Positions 44,265 to 55,058 of a stretch of 64,000 bases of DNA are shown in pieces. The stretch is from Lyophyllum atratum (lineage: Eukaryota > Basidiomycota > Agaricomycetes > Agaricales > Lyophyllaceae), in contig JACGCN010000003.1 of the NCBI GenBank assembly GCA_014905825.1, positions 434,001-498,000 of the forward strand. Direction: 5' to 3'. Made by a program: the position numbers and the translations under genes. Within the stretch, counting starts at the first letter, position 1; every line of letters starts with the position of its first letter. The notes below the pieces were generated by a model. The model made no database searches. It saw nothing but the letters and a program-made list of their open reading frames with translations, and had not been told where the DNA came from.

Positions 44265-44499
44265 GCAGCGAGTTAAAGAACGGAGGAACGACTGATTGTC
44301 TCGGTGTGTCTGTCTAGTCGGAGAGACTATACTTTTTGCGTCATCACGATCGGTGATGATGAAGGAATGATCCGAGATGGTGACCGGTCAACCGGTCACT
44401 GTCCAGTGTCTTTCCATCTTGCACTTCTCATCTACGACGGTTCACCAGCCCAAGGATTGCCGAATTGGCTTCACAAACTCTCATCTGCTTCGACTGATA

Positions 44500-45492
44500 A
44501 TGGAGACCTCGAAATTTCTTCTTCTTCCGGGTGAATTGATCCTGCATATTTTACTATCATTTCTAGACGTACCGCAAGTTCTTAGCCTGCGACAGGTACT
44601 TCAGCTACAGCCCTGTATCATCTATGAAATCCTAATCCCCCGTCAACGTCAGACATGCACCCTGTTTGCGCAAATCACACAAACTCGATTGTTGTGGCTC
44701 GCATTCCTCCGTCAACAGCAGAAACCTCTCCCACTCCCATCACACCTTTCCCCTTCTGTCGGATTAGGAGGCCATTCTCCCTCGGACCCATCATCTGAGC
44801 TCCCAGATTCTATCCTAGAATCTGGTGTTGTAAGCGCCTACCGCATCGCCCGATCATGGGCCCAACCACGCACTCACCAGCCCATAAACCTGACTCCGAA
44901 ACCAGGTGACTCTTTGCTGAGTTTTGAGATCTTTCTAGACCGATGGCTACTATGCGCCTATTCAGAAGGCTTGGTTTATCTATGGGACATCTGCGCGTCG
45001 AGGCCTTCCAGTGACTTGACACCATCGCTCATGCGTCGCAGTGCCAGTTTAGATCTGGGGTCGAAAAACTGGGCTTCCATCGTTTCAGCGCTTTGTCCTT
45101 AAGTGAACACGTCATACTGGTTTTGACACGGGCATCGATGCGAGGGTCTCTTAACCCTGCGTGAAATGCAAGACTTATGGATGCATTGATGTCAGGCCAG
45201 CGATAACACGAGTCTATCGCGTGCAGCTACAAAATTCGGAGTCTATTTTCGCCCGAACGAGTTTCAACTTTTGCATACACTGGTTAGCCCAGTAGCGCAG
45301 ATAGCGAGAACTATAGAACCGGCGTTGCAGCTTTTAATTCTGTCCAGCGCGAACACCGTGGACGTTATCACCATCAATGCATTGGATGGTTCCTCTCCTC
45401 CAGACACGAGTGGTAAGACTGCCGACACACTGATGAGCATTTCAACGCAAGCCGATGATTTAGACGAACTGGTAAACTGTTTGGCTCTGTAA
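44500..45492 (+). CDS. F-box protein, possibly frameshifted
   Basis: Met 44500 starts M-E-T-S-K-F-L-L-L-P-G-E-L-I-L-H-I-L followed by L-D-V-P-Q-V-L-S-L-R-Q, an N-terminal F-box. A 57-bp stop-free segment (about 44595-44651, GTACTTC...CGTCAG) reads as an intron; removing it gives L-R-Q-T-C-T-L-F-A-Q-I-T-Q-T-R-L-L-W-L, the normal F-box continuation. Downstream W-L-L-C-A-Y-S-E-G-L-V-Y-L-W-D suggests a beta-propeller part. The first frame stops at 45102, but a +1 shift near 45090 restores family-like sequence (S-L-S-E-H-V-I-L-V-L-T-R-A-S), and another open block (45271-45492) has S-S-A-N-T-V-D-V-I-T. So either an intron is missed or the gene has an early frameshift. F-box proteins recruit substrates to SCF ubiquitin ligases. 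Confidence 0.6.
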
Positions 45493-45906
45493 AAATGGTC
45501 TTCATTCACTGACATGTTTCTTAGTTGAATGGAGTTGTCGGTTCACGTGTCATGGGCCCATATATTGTGCTTTTCAAATCGCGTTCTATAGAGCTATAGC
45601 CGTTGGTGGTCGACCGATCTCAAGGACGAGGCACATCGAAGGAATTGCTCAAGGCTATTTACCCAACAGTGAAAAATGTGATATACGCCAATGGACCATG
45701 GACTCCCTGATTGTGACAGGCGATCGCTGTCGGACCACCAGCTCAAGCTCAAATCATACCCAAAAGTTCCTCGCAAAAAAAATCTCAAATAATCGGGCGC
45801 TCTAGCCTAATCTAAAGTAAGTACAATTTTTAAAATTTCCACGACGGATTCATCACTCTACACAACTCTCCACTCCCCGTTCTCACCATATCATGTCCAT
45901 CTAGAC
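45493..45906. other. Possible F-box 3' remnant and spacer
   Basis: Weak plus-strand open segments that might be the propeller C-terminus, ending in a Lys/Asn-rich stretch near 45790. No separate gene supported. Confidence 0.3.
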
Positions 45907-46829
45907 TCAGAGCAACATCCTCGACAAGGCACGACGAAGCATCCCCCGGCGTCCATTTGCTTTCTGGACCTTGGACGCAGCTTGAGGTCCAGCGTTGGCA
46001 CCTGCGTTGGCGTTGGCGTTGACACCTGGGGCTTGGGCGGGTGCGTTCTATCCAAATCGAACACGGTCAGACATGCTCCTGGAAAGCTGCGAGAACGGGT
46101 ACTCACAGCAGCAGCGGCAGTGGGATCAAGAGCAGGGTCAGTCACGGCACCTCCAGCAGCGGCAGCAGCAGCAGCGTCGGCTGCAGCCTTGGCTTTGGCC
46201 GCCTTAGCAGCTTTGGCCGCCTTAGCAGCTTTGGCGGCTTTGGCAGCAGCACCACCCTTGCCCTTCTTTCCTCCTGCAGCGGCGGTGGCGGTAGCGGCCG
46301 CTTGTGTCTACAAGGCAAATGTCCTCAGGCCAAAGACGATAGGTAAAGAGTAGAGAGGGGTCGTACCACGGTGACAGTAACAGCCGCCGGGCATTCCGTG
46401 CCGTTCACGACAGTAACGACGGTTCCGTTAGCTGCAGCGGTGCCATTATCGACGACAGTGCCGTTGGCAGCGGCGTCAGTGCCGTTGACAGTTGGGACAC
46501 CGGTCGCGGCGGGGAGGTCGAAGGAGCTTGCTGCTGCCTAGAGTGAGGGGGGTGAGATGTGAGTTCGGGTGTTTGAGAAGGGTGAGAAGGAGAAGAGCTT
46601 ACGGCGGTGGTGGTGAGGGCGGTGTTGTCGCCTGCGTTGTTGGCTGCAGCAGCACCGTTACCGGCCTTTGCGTTTCCGCGAGCCTGTATAGACACATGGA
46701 CATTAGCGGATGGCCTACAATAGGTGAGGAGGAGGAAGGGAAATGACGTACCATAAGGGGACGGGGTGCAGCAAGAGCGGATCCGGCCATGCACGCGAGG
46801 AGGGGAACGACGGTGTACTTGAAAAGCAT
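45907..46829 (-). CDS. Small secreted protein with NGT sequons and Lys-Ala repeats
   Basis: Met 46829 begins a clear signal peptide (M-L-F-K-Y-T-V-V-P-L-L-A-C-M-A-G-S-A-L-A). Five exons join through four short introns. Exon 2 is Asn/Ala-rich. Exon 3 has five N-G-T sequons within about 45 residues, predicting heavy N-glycosylation, and one Cys. Exon 4 has a G-G-K-K-G-K-G-G patch, then four to five K-A-A units and poly-Ala. The last exon is A/N/P-rich (N-A-N-A-N-A-G-A-N-A-G) and ends basic, R-G-M-L-R-R-A-L-S-R-M-L-L, stop at 45907. Predicted size is about 235 aa. No catalytic domain. Likely a cell-wall or extracellular protein; there is no GPI-type C-terminus. Exon borders fall between composition blocks. 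Confidence 0.72.
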
Positions 46830-47981
46830 GTTTGATTGAAGGAGCGGGTGAGGTTGAACTTGTTGAGTCGAGTTGAAAAGGGACGGTCAACGATCAACGT
46901 GTAGAGCTTTAAACAGAGTCTGGTGTACTGAAGTCGCGGTCGAAAGAAAAAAGGCCTTGAGCTTTAGACGGAGGAGTAGGAAGAGACAGACAACTCGATC
47001 GCGGATCGATGAGAAAGAATTGGAGAAGCGAGGAAAGGAGGGAAAGAAGGGAGAATAGAGAACGAGTTGGTACGTTCTCCTGCCTTGGCTTTTATAGAGA
47101 CTCCTACAGCATCATCGCCCATGTTTATTCAATTACAGAGTACCGTGAGCACCCCCGAAACCAAAGTGATGGGAAGAGGGACCTTCAGATGGAAAATCAT
47201 AGATGGTTGCAGCTTGCGACGCGAGGAAATCGGCGTTCTTGGTGTTGGTTGCAACTGGGCCTCCACAGGGAGGCTCCAATTGAACGCTTCCATTATTGAT
47301 TGCACTCCACAGATGTGAACGCGAATAGAGTCGTGATCTTTGAAGTTTGGTGGGATCGTCGTGATTTAATTAGACCGCAGCAGAGTGAGATAGACCGTAT
47401 AGCCTGGAACGTAACATCTGGTTGCCGTCCTCCTGGTCGTGGAACTGTTCCAAGAACAAACTGTGTCAGAGAAGACCCTGGACCTAAAGAATGGAGGAAC
47501 GACTGATTGTGTCTGTCTAGGAGAGACTACCCTGGACCAGTCACCAGAAAAGAAAGCAGTTGGCGAAAGTAAATGGTCACGTGAAGCAAGGATATGTTTC
47601 AAAAAAAGCAGCAAGTTCAACGGCTGGCAGATCTATCGGCATTCGGCGCTGCGTCGACAAGCTTACAGGAGCACAAGTTACCAGCGCGTAACCCCGTTGC
47701 CAGGAGATATGACTTGTAGCCTGCATGCTGACGCATGCAAATATAGAAGTAACCTGGTCCCCGAATGACGAATATAAACTCGAAACGGTACTGGGCATCA
47801 TGATGATACAATTCAGTCATTGACAGATCGAGACGAAGGCCAAGAAGCACTCCTCCTTCAGCTTCAAGCGTGCGGCCAAGGGCACGTTCTGACGGAATAC
47901 ATCCAGCCACACGTCATGGCTGACACCAAGGAGGGTCCAGGGAATCTAGAACATACATTCACATCGCTCAACGCTCCAAGC
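46830..47981. other. Intergenic, no supported gene
   Basis: Promoter side of the secreted protein gene and 3' flank of HGH1. Contains a short motif also present at 44281 (see findings). Open frames are short and unrecognised. Confidence 0.45.
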
Positions 47982-49780
47982 CTACACCTCTTCAATTTTA
48001 CTGTCCTCATCCTCCTCATCCTCCGCAGACGCCTGAAGATCCGCCGTGACCGTCCCCTGCGGCGCCCCAACACCAAGTGCCGCGTTGTCGATCCCCTCAT
48101 CATCCGCCTCCAGGGCCGTGTTGTCAGCCGGCTCGTCGCCCTTCAATAATGTAACCAGGCGCTCGATATGTTCCGAGATCTGCAGGGGAGGGACGGTGCG
48201 TAAGTAAGTGCATGTGGGAGGACCATCACATAACCCATGAGATATAAATATGAAGCGCCGTTGTGATGCTGTGGTAGAAGACGGTACGTGCCTTGTCGAC
48301 CGACTCGTTCTCATGTGCCGCGCGCACGATCTCATACACCCCGTGCTCGCGCAGGTAGTCCCGCCCCCACCGCGTATGGCACAGCAACAGGAGCGTCTCC
48401 ACGTGCATCAGGCGCAGCGTTGCGTCTGGCTCCCTCGTTTTGGTCGGCGGGAGGAACTGGAGTGCTTCCGGGAGCTTTTCCTGGTCCTACATAATACGAA
48501 TACGGTGAGTCATCCCTGCATCGGATAATGGCATCTGAGGGTATGGATGTACCTCGAGATCGAACTCCTCGGGCCCTGCGAGGGGGAGCAGGATGTAGGG
48601 CAGGGCATCGATCCCTGGTGCCTCTGTCGCGGATGGTGGGACTGCGACTTTGATGGTCTCTGGTGATAAGATGGCCTTGTGACCTGGAGCGTGGAATGCA
48701 CAGTTTCTTTGGGGAGGTCAGGGTCTGCTTACATACTCGGATAGTTGGGACGGGAGACGTACTTTATGGTGGAGGCGACGCCGCCTCTGCGGATGGTGTC
48801 CTTGTGTTCAGTGAAGGACACGATTTTGGCGAGAGGGTATTCTAATTCGGCCGCGGGCGTGAAGGGATTCGTGGGCTGGGGGTTTAGGAAGAAATTACGC
48901 CCTGCAGGTGCCTGAACGACGTGTATTTAGTGAGCTCTGCTTTTCCTGGAAAAATAAGGGGTCGACATACCACACTGAGGTTCGCGAACACGCTAGCCAG
49001 GAAGTGCAGCTCTCCCTTTCGTATTCTCTTCGCACGATCTCCCGAGTCAGCTTGGACAGTGGCGAAGGCGTCGAGCAGCAGCGGCAGCGCCAGAACATCG
49101 CGGGCCTCGCCGGCTGGATATGGGTCTGGAGGAGGGCCGGTGGCACAACGGGATTGCGTCGCGTAGAAATGACCGGGAAGTGCGGGGTCGGGAATGACGG
49201 GGACCTTGAGGGAGAGGACTATGGAGCATGCCGCTGAGGATGCGGTGAGATTTGAGAGGAGCATCGACGCGAGATCGGCGAGGATCGATTGGGGGTGCTG
49301 GAGTCTGTCTATTAGTCCTTGTGTTGCAAGATTGCGGATAGGCGACATACTATTATGTACGATACAATGAATGATAAAAAGTTCGGCTCTGAGAGCGGTG
49401 CGAGCAAAAGAGGAGAGTCAGAGAGATTGACCAGGGCGCGGAAGGCATCATGAGCGATGTTCTGGGTATACAGTCAGATGGAGCATTGATGAACGAGTTG
49501 AAGAGGGACTGACAAGCTGATCTCTGCAAAGCAGCTTCAGATCCCTAATGATATCCGTCTCTTTCGGTTTCGTCTGCAGTCCCCCCGCCTGCAGCCCCGA
49601 AAAAAATATGTTCCTATGCGGCGATCCCGGCGGCGTCTGCGGCAAAAGGTGCGACAGCGCTATCTGTCGGACCTGCGGGTTCCTATCGCGCAGAAACGGG
49701 ATGAGCTGCAGGTATCCGTGGTATCAGCCATTGAGCTCGTCGTCGTCAGGTTCACTGACCTCGCGAAGCTGGGCGTCCAT
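47982..49780 (-). CDS. HGH1: HGH1 family protein (eEF2 folding factor)
   Basis: Met 49780 begins M-D-A-Q-L-R-E, spliced (intron about 49707-49759) to L-I-P-F-L-R-D-R-N-P-Q-V-R. Then follow N-I-A-H-D-A-F-R-A-L-V-N-L-S, I-L-A-D-L-A-S-M-L-L-S-N-L-T, F-L-A-S-V-F-A-N-L-S-V, D-T-I-R-R-G-G-V-A-S-T-I-K-N-C-A-F, L-P-Y-I-L-L-P-L-A-G-P-E-E, L-Q-F-L-P-P-T-K-T-R-E-P-D and L-R-L-M-H-V-E-T-L-L-L-L-C, the HEAT-like blocks of the HGH1 (DUF383/DUF384) family. The C-terminus is acidic. HGH1 helps fold translation elongation factor 2 with the TRiC chaperonin. About six short introns are needed. The join near 49330-49345 is ambiguous by one base and may need a weak donor. It diverges from SPT20. Confidence 0.9.
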
Positions 49781-49898
49781 TTCTGCGATTAAATTAGCGC
49801 ACGTGATGATCTGGTACTCGCCCTAGAACACCGCGCTTACCTCAGCATCCAGTAGTGCCACCACCATTGTACGCCGAACCTTGTGAATTCATGCAGGA
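49781..49898. promoter_or_regulatory. 118-bp divergent promoter gap, HGH1/SPT20
   Basis: Only 118 bp separate the start codons of two divergent conserved genes, so 5' UTRs and promoter elements of both must fit here or overlap the coding regions. No TATA box is evident to me. Confidence 0.6.
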
Positions 49899-52169
49899 AT
49901 GGCGGGCTACAACCGAACCCGCTACGTCGAGGCCCTGCTAGAAAGAACAGAGGCACTGCCGCCCTCATTTACCATCCACCTTCACCTCGAATACTGGACG
50001 CTGAACAACGGCTCGAAGTTTCTGTATAATAATCAAATTGCGGTCCGCGACTCTTCATTTATCGTCATGCCGTACATTGACATAGGCCACGCTAGTCATT
50101 GCTAGACGATGTAAGAGCGCACCGGATACCCGTGGACTTTCTGGAGCTGTTCGAGGCTGCACGGGTGCCGTTCTATGACGGTATGGGCGCTTATTATCTT
50201 GGGCGTGTTGGCGTGGCTTGAACTATGGTTCTTCACTAGGATGTATGATCGTTGAGCTCCTGGACTATCGGCCGCAGCGGAATAAGGAGCCAACCCTCGA
50301 GAGACCGGAGCGGACCCGCGCTGTCCTCCATCCAAACTCGGAGACACTATGGGCAGACATTTGTTCGCTCAGCCAACGCAGCGGTTCCAAATGGACAGAT
50401 CGCGACGCGTTGGAGGTGGAGGCACGTCTACTGGTGCGTTCCGGACATAATCTTGCGATATTGCCTCCTGACCCCTTTCCTCACTTTAGCTGGCTACCTC
50501 GCCGCCACTTTGTCTCGATCCCGATCCGCACCTGGCGCGAATCGCGAACCACGTTACGAGGGTGTCTACGCCGACCGTGCCCGTCTCTCTGAAGAGGAAG
50601 GCTGCGGCTTTGGACCCGGAGGAAGATGAGACGGACAAGGCGCGGAGAGCGAAAATCATGCAGTTCATGAACCCGAGGCAGAACAGGACCATGACGGCAA
50701 GGTAAGCTCTGCCCAACTCCGTTCGCCGTCACGACGCTGACATTATCAATAGCTACCGGATATTGGATGCCATTCAGAGAAAACGAGAAAAGCGAGATAC
50801 GGGTCCCGAACCACCTGGATCAGCTGCTTCCAATACGCTCCCGCTCCCTCCCAGTGCCGTGCTTTCAAAACCTCCCACGCCATCTATCACTCTCTCCCAA
50901 GCCCATTCTCCCGCCGATTCGGAAGACAAGAAGAGACCCACCCCCGCCACCGCCACGAACACCGCGACCATGACCTTCCTCCGAGCAAACGGCTCCTCCA
51001 CCCCTGTACCCCCGCCTACGACGCACCAATTCATTAATCAAAATCCACCTAATCCACCCACACCCAACAAGGCACATTCGCCCCTGCAACCCCAAGTATA
51101 CCCAAATGTACAAGCCGCGACCGAAGCTGCCAGGAGAACCCCGACACCCGCACAAATGAAGATCAACAACTACGCCCCGTCCTCACGCCCGCCGCCCGCT
51201 TCCAAAACACCCGCACCCCCTTTACAACCTCCACTGAATGCCCTAGCAACCCAGACCACCACCTTCCAGCCTCCAGTACCCACTGCGCATTTCCTGAATC
51301 AGCCGCCCCCCCGAAACGGTGGTGGCAGTGGTGGCGCGCCTAAAGGGGCGGCTGTTATCAACGGTGCGAAGGCTACACCTCAGCAACAGCTGCAAACTCC
51401 ACAAGCCATCGCCCATGCCCATCTTCTCTACGCACAACAACTACAGCAGGGCCAACAGGTGCAACAGCAGCAGATCCTCCAGCAGCGGCTGAACGCCGCG
51501 CAGAAGAACGGGCGGTCGACGCCACAGAGTCAAGCTGCTGCCCTTTCCAGCCCGCTGGTTCCGACTAAGCAATTGGGGGCGCGTTCGCCGATGCCTCCGA
51601 CCACTCAGCTGCCTGGTCAGCCGCAACAACTGCAACAACAACAGCCACAGCAGCAGCATCCTGCCCAACACCCCCAGCACACCTTCACGCCTACGTACAA
51701 CCCCGCCCATCTTCGCCCCATGGTCCATGGGACCGCCCAGGTCCCCGCCCACCTCGCCGCCGCCGCCGCCGCTGCTGCTGCCAACGGGCGGGCACACACA
51801 CCAAATCCCAACACGAATCCAACCTCAAGCTCCATCGCAAACGGCACCCCCGCCTCGGACCCCACCCAACCCCAACAGAACGCACAAATCCCGAATCCGC
51901 AGAATCCACAACAACCCCAGAACCCACAGAACCAGCTGCACATGTACACGCCCCAGATGTACGCCTACCCCACGATGAACTACACGCAGATGCAGGCGCA
52001 CCAGCAGCGGATGTATTGGCAGCAGCAGGGCGTGGGTGTAGGGGCGGGGCTGGGGATGCCGATGGGGGTGGGGAGGGGGATGCCGATGGTGAATGGGCAG
52101 GCGATGGCGCATGCGCATGCGCAGCAGGTGGCGGCGAAGGCGGGGTCGGCGGGGATTCAGGGGCGGTGA
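49899..52169 (+). CDS. SPT20: SPT20, SAGA complex subunit
   Basis: Starts M-A-G-Y-N-R-T-R-Y-V-E-A-L-L-E-R-T with W-T-L-N-N-G-S-K-F-L-Y. Spliced exons continue with L-L-D-D-V-R-A-H-R-I-P-V-D-F-L-E-L-F, V-P-F-Y-D-G-C-M-I-V-E-L-L-D-Y-R-P, and, after an intron at about 50430-50490, L-L-L-A-T-S-P-P-L-C-L-D-P-D-P. These are the conserved blocks of the Spt20 domain. Then comes a basic segment K-I-M-Q-F-M-N-P-R-Q-N-R and, after a short intron ending at about 50752, a long Gln/Pro/Ala-rich tail with poly-Q and poly-A runs to the stop at 52169. Spt20 holds the SAGA histone acetyltransferase complex together and serves transcription activation. The low-complexity tail is usual for fungal Spt20. Confidence 0.92.
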
Positions 52170-53940
52170 TGATGGCGCTGAGCGTGCGGGTCGTTGTTGT
52201 CGGGGTCGTTTGGGTTTTGGGTCGAGCTTTCGCTTGAGTCCCTGGTCCTGAATTGGCGGAACGCCCGTCGAGGGTCCGACTTGGACCTGGGGTGGGGACT
52301 TTGACCCTGGTCGAGGGGTCCTTGACGCTTTTGACTCCGGCTTTCGATGGGTCCTTGGCTTTGGACTCCAGGTACTGGATTGTCCGTCGACGACGAAGAG
52401 CTGGGAGCAGAGAGGGGAGTGGGGAGCGGGAGACGTTCATTGTGTACTTTTATGACATCCACAGGCTGCAGCAGCCTCTTAGTAGTAGAAACCGCATCTA
52501 TTTATGAAACCTACTCCATGTAATTATTTCTCTCTCTCTCTCTCTTTCTGCTGTGTAGATGGGATCCGAGCTCCTTTCGTTGTACTTATTTTTCCTGTTT
52601 CCCTGTGTTACTACCTGGGACGTTGGACGGGTTTTTTGTGACTTTTGCGAGTGTGGACTTGGAGTCTTCGGGCCGTCAACCCAACGATCCTATGTTCTTC
52701 TGTGGTATGTCGTAAAGGTACTTGTACCCTTGGTGAATTCGAAGTTCCCGGGGCGGTCCTTTGAAAGATACCACTTCTCCGAGTCGACCGGGCCCTTTCC
52801 TAAAAGCCGCCTCCGCGTGTTCTCTCGAATATTGCAGATGGCGTTGGTGCATGCGATCTCGGAGTCGCGGGACGGGCTCGAGCGCTAGTTAAGGTTTTGC
52901 GTTTGCAAGATGATATGCGCAGGACGTCTCCTGACATTTCAGGGGGGGGCGGTTTCGAGCCTTGACAGTCTGAGTTAGAGCGCCATCTTTCTAGGCAGTT
53001 GTCATGACCATGTGCCCTCATGTGCCGGACTTCGAAGGGTGGCACTGGTAGGAGGTTCCTTGCTTCTCATGTTATACTCTAATTTGCCGAACCGACCCAC
53101 AAAGAGCAGAACAAGCTCCCATTGGTCGACGCGACACTCCATTACACACGGCCCCAAATTCGAAGATCCTTCGTGACAGCGACAGCCCTCGAATAGGCTT
53201 CGCGTGCGTCTTTGGCAGGTGAGACGTTCGCTGGCGCGGGTTCTTAAGTTGTTGATAAGGCACCGCACATATAGGATCACCACAGCGCATCCCAGTCCTC
53301 CTCGACACCAGCAAGGCAGCGCAGAGCCAAGACGGGGTCGACGCAGGTGCACGCATCATCTGACCCTGCAAGGTACACCCCCCCCCACACCTGATGCCGC
53401 CTAATCCTGGATCACTTGCATCATCAGTATGTAGCAAGCCTAGGATGAGTAAACAGTGAACACGCAAGACATATCACGGCACGCGGGGGCTTGATAGATA
53501 CACATTCCTGATGCGAACAGACGTGTACATACATACAGTGTGAATGTCGCGATTGTATGTAAGGTGATCGTCAGACAAGGGGCTGCTGCTGCCAAAACCA
53601 AAATCGATGGGGGGAGTCAAGTTAAAATATCGCATGTCCACGCGGCGCGGGTGCGGGAGAAGATAGGTGTATGGGTGTGTACAGTACCAAGGGAGTGTAT
53701 ATATACAGAGACGGCGTATGTCAGCCCACGGCGGGGCAATAGGCGCATGGGGGAGCAGGTGGTTCTTGGGCGCTCCCTAGCAATAGAGGGATTCCCATTT
53801 TTTGACATCTCGTGTCTGAAAAAAAGCCAAAAAGTTATCATGGGGTGAATCAGCTGGCAGAGCAACTGTGTGGCCCGGGGCCGGGGATAAACTAACTGCG
53901 TACCGTGACATGGGCTGATTTAGCCATGAAGTTGCAACAG
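52170..53940. other. 3' region between convergent SPT20 and GATA genes, part 1
   Basis: No gene supported. Contains a (CT)n microsatellite at about 52528-52550 and C/G homopolymer runs. Open frames are short or antisense to SPT20. Confidence 0.5.
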
Positions 53941-54163
53941 TCCTATCCCAATTGTAGGTTCAAACAGATAGATTTAAGCGGGTCGACCCCCCTGCGCCCA
54001 AATGGAGGCAGCAGCAGCCGGGTCATGGTAGTTGGGAATATAATCCTCGCTTGTAGGTCCTATCCCAACTGTAGGTTCAAACAGACAGATTCAAGCGGGT
54101 CGACCCCCCTGCGCCCAAATGGAGGCAGCAGCAGCCTTGGGAATATAATCCTCGCTTGCTGGC
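53941..54163. repeat. 117-bp tandem duplication
   Basis: Two copies start TCCTATCCCAA(T/C)TGTAGG at 53941 and 54058. They share GCGGGTCGACCCCCCTGCGCC, AAATGGAGGCAGCAGCAGCC and GGGAATATAATCCTCGCTTG with a few substitutions. The second copy lacks about 12 bp present in the first. Confidence 0.9.
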
Positions 54164-55058
54164 GACGTCGTGGCACCGGTGTTGATAGGTTACAGCGCAT
54201 TAACGGCATAACGGGGAAAAGTCAGACATCGTGCCCCCCTGGCTCGCTCCGATAGCCATCGAGGGGTGCAGCCAGTCGGGAATAGGGACCTAGAACATCA
54301 ACATGGTCATCAGCCTCGGCGAAATAGGTATTTTGGACAGGAATGGGCAGGTGCGCCCGAACACCGAACAAAATAATACACGTACGCCCACGAATCCCGG
54401 TGATCCCAGCCCACGAATCCAACTTCCGACAACGAGATGACCGCACGGCACAAAAAGGACCCTTCCCCCTCCAAAAAGGATAAACAAAAAATCAAAACAG
54501 TACGTGGGGACCAAAAAAGGGAGGGTAAGGACACAACATCCCGGGAGTCACGGTAATAGATACGAAGAGGGTACACATACAAATGTGATCAGCTGGGCAG
54601 TGCTGAGATGATACGATATATAAGTAGTAAGCAGCGGGGAACGGGCACCACACGGCGCGAGACAAGAGGGGTAGATCAGGAACGAAGGCGAGGGTAATGA
54701 TGCAGGGGGTACAGATAGGTATTAACGCTGGGCCGTATGAAACGCAAAGAGTCCAAGGGGGGTGGGGGATGTCAACAAACACAGCAAAGGGGATATTAGC
54801 GAGACCAATACAAATATCACAAGGAGAAAACCATAATGCACAATCGAAGCAGGGAGCAAGCACGCCAAAAAAAGAAAAGCAAGCACAAGAAGATCAGCCG
54901 AGCGGTAGGTCGGAAGGCGAGAGAGGGAGTGGCAGAGCGGGAGCGAGAGACCCAAAAGAAAAAGACCCCGGTGAGCGGCTTATCGGCATACCGCAGAGGG
55001 CCTCTACCGCACTTGCGAACCAGTCTCTTATCTCTCATCTCTCATCCCTGACACTCGT
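54164..55058. other. 3' flank of the GATA gene
   Basis: Purine-rich and AT-poor sequence with short frames, no recognised gene. Part is probably the 3' UTR of the GATA gene. Confidence 0.45.

Noticed and set aside
51691..52440. 249-aa minus-strand frame opposite SPT20
   Set aside because: Low-complexity antisense of the SPT20 Gln/Pro/Ala tail; no independent start or splice support.
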